Part shown: piece by piece, positions 1 through 5,335 of the stretch | Numbering within the stretch: the first letter of the stretch is position 1 | Layout of the letters: the number at the start of each line of letters is the position of its first letter | From: Halomonas sp. | Lineage (GTDB): Bacteria > Pseudomonadota > Gammaproteobacteria > Pseudomonadales > Oleiphilaceae | Assembly (NCBI GenBank): GCA_007135745.1 | Contig: SLIH01000335.1 | Span: 1-5,553, forward strand | DNA length: 5,553 bases | Reading direction: 5' to 3' | Made by a program: the position numbers and the translations under genes | Notes under the pieces: generated by a model | Database searches by the model: none | What the model was told of the DNA's origin: nothing | The model's input: only the letters and a program-made list of their open reading frames with translations

Positions 1-41
1 AGGGTTCAAGGGCTACTTCCGGCCCGGCAACCCGGGGGGTT
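1..41 (+). ncRNA. ssrS: 6S RNA, 3' end only (cut by window start)
   Basis: The first 16 bases (AGGGTTCAAGGGCTAC) match the conserved 3' arm of 6S RNA; from memory the E. coli copy has AGGGUUCAAGGGUUAC, one mismatch. A GC-rich 3' segment follows, as expected for the closing stem. The location directly upstream of ygfA/fau is the standard gammaproteobacterial arrangement and supports the call independently. 6S RNA mimics an open promoter and sequesters the sigma-70 RNA polymerase holoenzyme in stationary phase. The 5' arm and central bubble lie outside the window, so the fold cannot be tested here. The 3' end near base 41 is an estimate made by comparing lengths with E. coli. Confidence 0.82.
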
Positions 42-76
42 TTACCCCCTTCAAAACAGCATTTATCAGACAAACT

Positions 77-688
77 GTGCAGTCACAGCCCCTACCACAG
101 TTACCTTCGCGCCGAACACTGCGCCAGCAGTTGCGGCGTCGACGACGCGCACTCACCTCCCAGGAACAGAGAAAGGCATCAAGGGCTGTGAGCCGATGGC
201 TTCAGGCGTGTCCTGCGGTTATTCAAGCCCGCCATATTGCCCTCTACTGGCCCAATGACGGCGAAATTGACCCGCGACCGTTTCTTCAGCGAGCACGCCG
301 ACTGGCCAAGACCTGCTACCTGCCGGTTCTGCATCCAGTTCATCACAATCGCCTGTGGTTCTTTCGCTTCAACGAGAAAACCCGCCTGACGCCGAACCGG
401 TTTGGAATACCTGAGCCCAGCGTGCGCAACCATAAGGCCCGCCCCGCCTGGGCGCTGGACGTGATTCTGATGCCGCTGGTGGGGTTCACCCCAGCGGGGG
501 ATCGACTCGGCATGGGAGGCGGCTTCTACGACCGCACGCTGGAATTCACCCGGCACACGGAAAGAAGACCCAAACTGATTGGACTGGCCCATGAATGCCA
601 GAAAGTTGAACAGATGCCGACGGCCCAATGGGACATCCCCATGGACTACATCGTGACAGACAGTGGAATCTATACGCCTCGGCGATAA
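77..688 (+). CDS. ygfA: 5-formyltetrahydrofolate cyclo-ligase (5,10-methenyl-THF synthetase)
   Basis: This cytoplasmic enzyme converts 5-formyl-tetrahydrofolate to 5,10-methenyl-tetrahydrofolate using ATP, returning the storage folate to one-carbon metabolism. The 203-residue product is close to the usual length (about 180-200). Visible family marks are the basic N-terminal helix with RRRRRAL (residues 19-26), NDGEID (60-65), YLPVLHP (81-87), the ATP/phosphate-binding GMGGGFYDR (145-153), AHECQ (171-175) and the C-terminal WDIPMDYIVT (185-194). The start is GTG at 77, the only plausible start in this frame. It has no recognisable Shine-Dalgarno sequence, and the first dozen residues are not family-conserved. 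It lies about 35 bases after the 6S RNA end; in E. coli the two are co-transcribed, and the same is likely here. It converges on the small minus-strand gene at 735-902. Confidence 0.95.
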   Translation: MQSQPLPQLPSRRTLRQQLRRRRRALTSQEQRKASRAVSRWLQACPAVIQARHIALYWPNDGEIDPRPFLQRARRLAKTCYLPVLHPVHHNRLWFFRFNEKTRLTPNRFGIPEPSVRNHKARPAWALDVILMPLVGFTPAGDRLGMGGGFYDRTLEFTRHTERRPKLIGLAHECQKVEQMPTAQWDIPMDYIVTDSGIYTPRR

Positions 689-734
689 GGCGAGGCAATC
701 TGCGGAGAACGCCCGGGGGTACTTTCTTTGTAAG

Positions 735-902
735 TCAGAGGGTTGAGGCTTCGTGCACCATGATCAACTGCAGATGAGCGGCCTCTGCCGCCCGATCACC
801 GGGACTTCCTTCTGATGCTGCCAGCGTGGTAATACCGCTGATCAGAAGACCAACCGCAAATACCACGACCAAGGCGCGAATCACGTCGGGCTTGCGACTC
901 AT
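735..902 (-). CDS. Small single-span membrane or secreted protein, 55 aa, function unknown
   Basis: I do not recognise this protein. ATG at 902-900 is preceded by AGGAG (complement of 912-916) nine bases upstream, a good ribosome binding site. The product begins MSRKPDVIRA, with basic residues before an uninterrupted hydrophobic stretch (about residues 8-28, rich in V, L, A, I and G). A short soluble tail (about 29-55) contains EGSPGDRAAEAAH. This could be a membrane anchor with the N-terminus inside, or a signal peptide cut near TLAAS (residues 26-30), leaving a peptide of about 26 residues. Codon choice is GC-rich like the neighbours. It lies 179 bp downstream of ilvA on the same strand and is convergent with ygfA. 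The ribosome binding site, hydrophobic profile and start make it more likely real than chance, but no homologue is known to me. Confidence 0.68.
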   Translation of the reverse strand: MSRKPDVIRALVVVFAVGLLISGITTLAASEGSPGDRAAEAAHLQLIMVHEASTL

Positions 903-1081
903 ATTCGTAATCTCCTGCCAGAGCCTGAGGAATCTTTGATTTCTTTTTTATTATGCACCTGGAAGCGATTTCCAAGGTGATGATAGAAAGCTTAACAGTA
1001 AATTGCTTTTTTACAATTCATCAAAGATTTCATTTTTTTCAGAATTGTTACGGGCATGTAGCAGTTTTCGGCTTTTACATT
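903..1081. other. AT-rich intergenic spacer between ilvA and the small membrane-protein gene
   Basis: Bases 941-1050 contain only 31 G or C in 110, far below the flanking genes. The stretch has T-tracts at 944-949 and 1033-1039, several short inverted repeats and no credible gene. Candidate minus-strand -10 boxes are TATCAT (985 to 980) and CATAAT (955 to 950), both without a good -35. I see no hairpin followed by a U-tract for ilvA. The region probably carries the small gene's promoter and regulator-binding sites, but that is inference. Confidence 0.6.
931..1039. repeat. Two copies of ATCnnnGATTTC plus T-tract, 88 bp apart
   Basis: Copy 1 (932-949) reads ATC-TTT-GATTTC-T-TTTTT. Copy 2 (1020-1039) reads ATC-AAA-GATTTC-A followed by seven T. 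The cores also form a perfect 10-bp inverted repeat, AATCTTTGAT (931-940) against ATCAAAGATT (1020-1029), and each core is itself a small dyad, ATC-nnn-GAT. They may be paired protein-binding sites in an AT-rich control region or chance in biased sequence. Confidence 0.45.
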
Positions 1082-2599
1082 TCATTTCCCGAGAAAGAGT
1101 CGATAGGCTGGGTCATCCGTGTACTCCTCATAACTGAACCCAACCTTATCCAGCATCGCCCTGAACTCGTCCATATCGGCGTCTTCGACCTGGGCTCCCA
1201 TGAGCACGCGGCTGTACGCCGCCCCGTGGTTACGGTAATGGAACATGGAGATATTCCAGCGGGATCCCAGAGACATCAGAAACTTCATGAGCGCACCCGG
1301 TCGCTCGGGAAACTGGAACTGGAAAACCTTTTCATTGGTCACGGAGGGGGCGTGCCCGCCCACCATGTGGCGAATATGCTGCTTCGCCAGATCATGGTCG
1401 GTCAGATCCATTACGGGATACCCCATATCCTCCAGTTCGCTCACCACTTCATTGCGCCCCAGGCCACCGGCCTGGATCTGGACGCCAACAAAGATGTGCG
1501 CCTCATCCGCCGAAGAATAGCGGTAGTTGAACTCGGTGATACTGCGTTTCTGAAGCGCCTTGATGAACTTACGGAAACTCCCCGCGCGCTCAGGAATGGT
1601 CACCGCCAGGATAGCCTCGCGCTGCTCCCCGACCTCGGTACGCTCTGAAACATACCGCAGGCGATCGAAGTTCATGTTCGCACCGCTGACCACCGCGATC
1701 AGATTTTCGTCTTCCAGACCCAGCTCCTGCGCATACTTCTTCAGTCCGGCCACGGCGAGCGCACCCGCCGGCTCGGAAATGGAGCGTGTGTCCTCGAACA
1801 CATCCTTGATGGCGGCACAGATTTCATCGGTAGAAACCGTAACCACCTGATCAACGGATTGTCTGCAAACGTCCCAGGTGTGCTTGCCAATCTGCTTCAC
1901 GGCCACACCATCCGCAAAAATGCCGACCTGAGGCAGCGTCACGCGTCGCCCCGCCTTCAATGCCTCAAACAGGCAGGCGGAATCGTCCGGCTCGACCCCT
2001 ATGACCCGTGTTTCCGGACGCAGGTACTTGATGTAGGCGGCCATGCCAGCAATGAGACCGCCGCCACCCACGGGAATGAATACCGCATGAATGGGCCGCG
2101 TAAATTGCCACAGCAACTCCATGGCCACGGTCCCCTGCCCGGCAATGGTGTCGGGATCATCGTAAGGGTGGATATAGGTATAACCGTGCTTCTCCATCAG
2201 CATCTGGGCGTGCTCGGAGGCCTCATCGAAGGCATCACCCTTGAGAACCACTTTGGCCCCACGGTCACGGACAGAGTTGACCTTGATTTCGGGCGTGGTC
2301 TGGGGCATGACAATAACGGCCTTGATCCCCAGTTCACTGGCAGCAAGCGCCACACCCTGGGCATGGTTGCCCGCCGAAGCCGCAATCACGCCCTTGGCTT
2401 TTTCCTCGTCACTGAGCTGGCTGATCTTGTTATAGGCGCCGCGCAACTTGAACGAAAATACCGGCTGCAGGTCTTCGCGCTTGAGGAATATATTGTTCCC
2501 GAAGCGCCGTGAGAGGCTGCGCGCATGGGTTACCGGTGATTCAATCGCCACGTCATAGACACGGGCATCAAGAATCTTCTTTATGTAGCGCTGCGGCAT
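1082..2599 (-). CDS. ilvA: Biosynthetic threonine ammonia-lyase (threonine deaminase)
   Basis: This PLP enzyme deaminates L-threonine to 2-oxobutanoate, the first committed step of isoleucine synthesis, in the cytoplasm. The 505-residue product matches the long biosynthetic form (E. coli IlvA is 514). The catalytic domain (about 1-320) has SFKLRGAYNK (49-58) with the PLP-binding lysine K51, SAGNHAQG (75-82), the phosphate-holding GGGGL (178-182) and SGANMNFDRLRY (305-316). Two ACT-like regulatory domains follow (about 328-400 and 424-497), each opening with a VTIPERAGS- or QFPERPGAL-type turn. In known IlvA proteins these mediate isoleucine inhibition and valine activation. The catabolic TdcB type lacks this tandem. 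ATG at 2599 is preceded by a modest GGGGA. No leader peptide or attenuator is visible. It is divergent from rpiA, stands outside any ilvGMED cluster, and its 3' side shows no clear terminator. Confidence 0.97.
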   Translation of the reverse strand: MPQRYIKKILDARVYDVAIESPVTHARSLSRRFGNNIFLKREDLQPVFSFKLRGAYNKISQLSDEEKAKGVIAASAGNHAQGVALAASELGIKAVIVMPQTTPEIKVNSVRDRGAKVVLKGDAFDEASEHAQMLMEKHGYTYIHPYDDPDTIAGQGTVAMELLWQFTRPIHAVFIPVGGGGLIAGMAAYIKYLRPETRVIGVEPDDSACLFEALKAGRRVTLPQVGIFADGVAVKQIGKHTWDVCRQSVDQVVTVSTDEICAAIKDVFEDTRSISEPAGALAVAGLKKYAQELGLEDENLIAVVSGANMNFDRLRYVSERTEVGEQREAILAVTIPERAGSFRKFIKALQKRSITEFNYRYSSADEAHIFVGVQIQAGGLGRNEVVSELEDMGYPVMDLTDHDLAKQHIRHMVGGHAPSVTNEKVFQFQFPERPGALMKFLMSLGSRWNISMFHYRNHGAAYSRVLMGAQVEDADMDEFRAMLDKVGFSYEEYTDDPAYRLFLGK

Positions 2600-2691
2600 G
2601 ATCGGTCAATCCCCGAGTGTGGTTTTGAGTAAAAGCACCGAGTTTAAGGACATTGAGCCAACCCCGTCTATATGAGACCAACGCTTTTCCG

Positions 2692-2697
2692 TATACT
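2692..2697 (+). promoter_or_regulatory. Candidate -10 box for rpiA
   Basis: TATACT (five of six match TATAAT) lies where a start of transcription near 2704 would give a leader of about 28 bases before the GTG. No good -35 hexamer stands 16-18 bases upstream (TATATG at 2669-2674 is poor), so an activator or a different promoter is possible. The 132-bp gap must also hold the divergent ilvA promoter, for which I see no convincing pair of boxes. Confidence 0.35.
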
Positions 2698-2719
2698 CGT
2701 GCCACGGATCCCAGAAAAC

Positions 2720-2725
2720 AGGAGG
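2720..2725 (+). promoter_or_regulatory. Ribosome binding site AGGAGG that fixes the rpiA start
   Basis: AGGAGG ends six bases before the GTG at 2732. The upstream in-frame ATG at 2672 has no such site, and its extra 20 residues look unlike RpiA N-termini, so the GTG is preferred. Confidence 0.85.
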
Positions 2726-2731
2726 TGCCCC

Positions 2732-3418
2732 GTGAGCCAGAATGTCCGTAAAGAGGAAGCCGCCCGTGCCGCGCTGAATCATATCCTGCCCGAGCTGAGC
2801 CCGGACAGTATTCTGGGCATTGGCACCGGAAGCACCGTCAATTTCCTGATTGAAGCCCTGGGGGAAGTCAAGAACCGTTTTGCTGGTGCCGTCTCCAGCT
2901 CAAAGGCAACCACCGAACGCCTGGAACGCAAGGGCATTGAGGTGTTCGATCTCAACACGGTGGAGCCGCCACGCTTCTACATCGACGGCGCCGACGAGGC
3001 CAATGAGCGACTGGAGCTGATCAAAGGCGGTGGTGGCGCCCTGACCCGGGAAAAAATCCTGGCAGCCGCCTCGGAAACCTTTATCTGCATCATCGACGAA
3101 AGCAAGCATGTTGGCATTCTGGGCAAATTCCCACTGCCCATCGAAGTAATCCCCATGGCCCGCAGCTACGTTTCCCGCCAGATCACAAAGATGGGAGGTG
3201 ATCCGGCCTACCGGGCAGGAGTCACCACGGACAACGGCAACATCATCATTGATATCCACAACATGGACATCGGCCGCCCCATCCGTATTGAGGAGCAGCT
3301 CAACCAACTTCCCGGGCTGGTGACCAACGGCCTCTTCGCCCGCCGCCCAGCGGATATTCTGTTCATGGCGACCAGCGAGGGCGTCAAGGAATTCCGTCGT
3401 CCATCAAGCACCGACTGA
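2732..3418 (+). CDS. rpiA: Ribose-5-phosphate isomerase A
   Basis: This enzyme interconverts ribose 5-phosphate and ribulose 5-phosphate in the non-oxidative pentose phosphate pathway. The GTG start gives 228 residues (E. coli RpiA has 219). Motifs in order are GIGTGST (29-35, phosphate loop), [10 protein letters not shown] (55-64), DGADE (85-89), [11 protein letters not shown] (98-108) and TDNGN (166-170). The residues equivalent to the E. coli catalytic set D81, D84, K94 and E103 are all present as D85, D88, K98 and E107, so an active enzyme is expected. The gene is divergent from ilvA, an arrangement shared with pseudomonads and relatives. A hairpin terminator begins ten bases after the stop, suggesting a monocistronic transcript. 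The short C-terminal tail (RRPSSTD) is unremarkable. Confidence 0.97.
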   Translation: MSQNVRKEEAARAALNHILPELSPDSILGIGTGSTVNFLIEALGEVKNRFAGAVSSSKATTERLERKGIEVFDLNTVEPPRFYIDGADEANERLELIKGGGGALTREKILAAASETFICIIDESKHVGILGKFPLPIEVIPMARSYVSRQITKMGGDPAYRAGVTTDNGNIIIDIHNMDIGRPIRIEEQLNQLPGLVTNGLFARRPADILFMATSEGVKEFRRPSSTD

Positions 3419-3427
3419 CTGATCACG

Positions 3428-3448
3428 GAGGCTGAGGCCAGCCTCTTT
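3428..3448 (+). terminator. Probable Rho-independent terminator of rpiA
   Basis: GAGGCTG (3428-3434) pairs perfectly with CAGCCTC (3439-3445) around the four-base loop AGGC, followed by TTT and then GAA. The 7-bp GC-rich stem and its place just after the stop support termination; the short T-run makes it moderate in strength. Confidence 0.6.
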
Positions 3449-3472
3449 GAACAACTGTACGCCAAAAGCAAA

Positions 3473-3488
3473 CCAAGCGCTTGCTTGG
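3473..3488. promoter_or_regulatory. Operator-like dyad CCAAGC-GCTT-GCTTGG
   Basis: Perfect 6-bp arms, CCAAGC and GCTTGG, flank a 4-bp centre. The right half covers the candidate -35 box of the acyl-CoA dehydrogenase gene (3481-3486), so a bound protein would block RNA polymerase. The size and symmetry suit a TetR-type repressor, which often controls acyl-CoA dehydrogenase genes. The regulator is not encoded in the window and its identity is inference. Confidence 0.5.
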
Positions 3489-3509
3489 CCGATATTGCTC
3501 GGGCACAAT
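3481..3509 (+). promoter_or_regulatory. Candidate sigma-70 promoter of the acyl-CoA dehydrogenase gene
   Basis: TTGCTT (3481-3486) and CACAAT (3504-3509) are separated by the ideal 17 bases. Transcription would start near 3516, giving a leader of about 25 bases with GGAG (3532-3535) five bases before the ATG at 3541. Confidence 0.5.
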
Positions 3510-3540
3510 CCGGTCATTGGACCAACCAACCGGAGTCGTC

Positions 3541-4692
3541 ATGAGCAAAGCTGATATCCGCTACTTCAACGAAGACCATGACCAGGCCAGGGAAACCGCC
3601 CGCCGCTTCGTCGAACGGGAAATACTCCCCAACATTGATGCCTGGGAGGAAGCCGGAGAGTTTTCGAGGGATCTGTATCGCAAGGCGGGCGATGCGGGAC
3701 TGCTGGGCATCGGCTATCCAGAGGCCCTGGGCGGTTCCGGTGAAGGGGATCTGTTTCTGAAAATCGCCGTCAGCGAAGAACTGATGCGCAGCACTTCGGG
3801 CGGGCTGGTGGCCGGCCTGGGTTCGCTGGACATCGGTCTCCCGCCAGTCATTCAGTGGGGCTCGAAAGCCCTCCGGGAGCGCGTGGCGCCCGCCGTCATC
3901 CGGGGAGAAAAGATCGCGGCGCTCGCGGTCACTGAACCCGGCGGCGGCTCCGATGTGGCCAATCTGAAGACCCGGGCTGTGCGCAACGGAGATCACTACA
4001 TCGTCAACGGCAGCAAGACCTTCATTACCAGCGGGCATCGGGCCGATTACCTCAGCGTTGCCGTGCGCACTGGCGCAGAAGGCCACAACGGGGTCAGCAT
4101 GCTGCTGGTGGAGAAAGACATGCCGGGTTTCAGTACCGGGCGCCACCTGAAGAAAACCGGATGGTGGGCCAGCGACACGGCGGAACTGTTCTTCGACGAC
4201 GTCAAAGTTCCCGCAGAGAATCTCATCGGGCAGGAGAATGGCGGCTTTATGGTCATCATGACCAACTTCCTGCGCGAGCGACTGATGCTGTGCGTGATGG
4301 GCTACATGACCGCGCGCATTGCCCTGGAGATGGCCACCAACTACAGCCGTGAACGCGAAGCCTTCGGCCGTCCGATCAGCGGTTTTCAGGTGACCCGGCA
4401 CAAACTGGTGGACATGGCCACAAAGGTTGAGATCGCCACCGAATACAGCTACCGCTGTGCGGCACTGATGCAGGCGGGCAAGGCGCCGGTAAAGGAAGTG
4501 GCCATGGCCAAAAATTTCTGCGCCGAAGTAGCGGAAGAGGTTACCCGCGAAGCGGTTCAGATCCACGGCGGCATGGGCTACATGCGCGAAGCAGGCGTTG
4601 AGCGACTGGCCCGTGACGCACGCATTCTCGCCATTGGCGGCGGCACAACAGAGATCATGAAAGAGCTGATCGCAAAGCAGATGAAACTCTGA
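3541..4692 (+). CDS. Acyl-CoA dehydrogenase, long-chain/isovaleryl type by catalytic-base position
   Basis: This is an FAD flavoenzyme that introduces the alpha-beta double bond into an acyl-CoA and passes electrons to ETF. The 383-residue length is typical of the soluble family. An N-terminal helical domain (about 6-120) is followed by the FAD/substrate strand region with AVTEPGGGSDVANLKT (129-144), a FITSG variant of FITNG (161-165) and the middle beta domain to about 225. The C-terminal helical domain has REAFGRPISGFQ (272-283), QIHGGMGYMRE (340-350) and GGGTTEIMKEL (366-376). The glutamate usual before GT in medium- and short-chain enzymes is glycine (G367). Instead E246 in LRERLML sits where isovaleryl- and long-chain enzymes keep their base. 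ATG 3541 with GGAG is preferred over an upstream in-frame TTG at 3481 that falls inside the promoter. The substrate cannot be read from sequence; long-chain or branched acyl-CoA are the leading options. Confidence 0.93.
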   Translation: MSKADIRYFNEDHDQARETARRFVEREILPNIDAWEEAGEFSRDLYRKAGDAGLLGIGYPEALGGSGEGDLFLKIAVSEELMRSTSGGLVAGLGSLDIGLPPVIQWGSKALRERVAPAVIRGEKIAALAVTEPGGGSDVANLKTRAVRNGDHYIVNGSKTFITSGHRADYLSVAVRTGAEGHNGVSMLLVEKDMPGFSTGRHLKKTGWWASDTAELFFDDVKVPAENLIGQENGGFMVIMTNFLRERLMLCVMGYMTARIALEMATNYSREREAFGRPISGFQVTRHKLVDMATKVEIATEYSYRCAALMQAGKAPVKEVAMAKNFCAEVAEEVTREAVQIHGGMGYMREAGVERLARDARILAIGGGTTEIMKELIAKQMKL

Positions 4693-4705
4693 GACCAGGG
4701 ATTGT

Positions 4706-4733
4706 TTGTGGACGATGAACGGGCGCGTATAAT
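4706..4733 (+). promoter_or_regulatory. Sigma-70 promoter of ppa
   Basis: A perfect TATAAT (4728-4733) stands 16 bases after TTGTGG (4706-4711). The predicted transcription start near 4740 gives a leader of about 65 bases. The strong -10 fits a constitutively expressed housekeeping gene and makes ppa independent of the dehydrogenase gene ending at 4692. Confidence 0.7.
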
Positions 4734-4753
4734 GCGCAACTCAAACTTTTAAT

Positions 4754-4772
4754 CCGCAGGCGCTGCGGCGCC
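4754..4772 (+). promoter_or_regulatory. GC-rich leader of ppa with two mutually exclusive hairpins
   Basis: CCGCA (4754-4758) can pair with TGCGG (4764-4768), or GGCGC (4759-4763) can pair with GCGCC (4768-4772). The two stems share bases and cannot form together. There is no following T-run, so this is unlikely to be a terminator; it could be an mRNA 5' stabiliser or simply GC-rich leader sequence. Confidence 0.35.
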
Positions 4773-4804
4773 CAGAAATCGTCAACCAAACCAGGGAACA
4801 GACC

Positions 4805-5332
4805 ATGAACTTTGATCAGATTCCACCCGGAAAGAATCCGCCGGATGACATCTACGTCGCCATCGAAATTCCCGCCAACGCTTCGCCCATCAAGTATGAG
4901 ATCGACAAGGATATGGGCGCGGTTATGGTGGACCGCTTCATGGCCACCCCCATGTTCTACCCGGCCAACTACGGCTTCATCCCCAACACACTGGCCGATG
5001 ACGGCGACCCGCTCGATGCGCTGGTCGTGGCGCCCTACCCGGTCATGCCCGGCTCCATCATCCGCTGCCGCCCGGTGGGCGTGCTGAACATGGAGGACGA
5101 GGCGGGCGAAGACGCCAAGCTGGTCTGTGTTCCCCATGACAAGCTGACCACCGCCTACCAGGACGTAAAAGACGTTGATGACCTGCCGCAGCTTCTCAAG
5201 GACCAGATCAAGCACTTCTTCGAGAACTACAAGACGCTTGAGAAGGGCAAATGGGTAAAAGTCCGCAACTGGGATAACGCGGCAGCGGCGCGTACGGCTG
5301 TTGAGGAATCGGTAGCCAACGCCGCCAAATAA
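4805..5332 (+). CDS. ppa: Inorganic pyrophosphatase (family I, soluble)
   Basis: This enzyme hydrolyses pyrophosphate to two phosphates with Mg2+, pulling biosynthetic reactions forward in the cytoplasm. The product has 175 residues, against 176 in E. coli. The family signature DGDPLD (66-71) supplies D66, D68 and D71. The other active-site residues are visible at positions one above E. coli: E21, K30, E32, R44, Y56, D98, D103, K105, Y142 and K143. Nothing catalytic is missing. ATG 4805 has AGGGA (4793-4797) seven bases upstream. It has its own promoter, so it is probably monocistronic. It converges with the EAL-protein gene only 3 bp beyond its stop, with no terminator between them. Confidence 0.97.
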   Translation: MNFDQIPPGKNPPDDIYVAIEIPANASPIKYEIDKDMGAVMVDRFMATPMFYPANYGFIPNTLADDGDPLDALVVAPYPVMPGSIIRCRPVGVLNMEDEAGEDAKLVCVPHDKLTTAYQDVKDVDDLPQLLKDQIKHFFENYKTLEKGKWVKVRNWDNAAAARTAVEESVANAAK

Positions 5333-5335
5333 CAG

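Noticed and set aside
676..696. GCCTCG / CGAGGC hairpin at the end of ygfA
   Set aside because: The 6-bp stem has a 9-base loop, overlaps the stop codon and has no T-tract after it, so it is too weak to call a terminator.
689..1081. Possible mobile element or attachment site in the low-GC spacer
   Set aside because: There is no transposase fragment, no tRNA end, no flanking target duplication and no long terminal inverted repeat; only short AT-rich repeats are seen.
953..1648. Plus-strand open frame over the 3' part of ilvA
   Set aside because: Its composition is that of an antisense shadow; the ACT-like domains of IlvA are encoded on the other strand.
1859..2512. Plus-strand open frame inside ilvA
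   Set aside because: It is antisense to the catalytic domain of IlvA and has no recognisable motif.
2672..2731. 20-residue N-terminal extension of RpiA from an upstream ATG
   Set aside because: There is no ribosome binding site there, the region overlaps the candidate promoter, and AGGAGG directly precedes the GTG at 2732.
3481..3540. 20-residue N-terminal extension of the acyl-CoA dehydrogenase from TTG
   Set aside because: That TTG is part of the -35 box, and the family-like N-terminus begins at ATG 3541 with GGAG upstream.
3514..4566. Long minus-strand open frame (350 codons) opposite the acyl-CoA dehydrogenase gene
   Set aside because: It mirrors a GC-rich gene read on the opposite strand, has no family motifs or ribosome binding site, and the plus-strand protein is unambiguous.
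4655..5215. Minus-strand open frame opposite ppa
   Set aside because: It is antisense to a complete pyrophosphatase and crosses the ppa promoter; nothing supports it as a gene.
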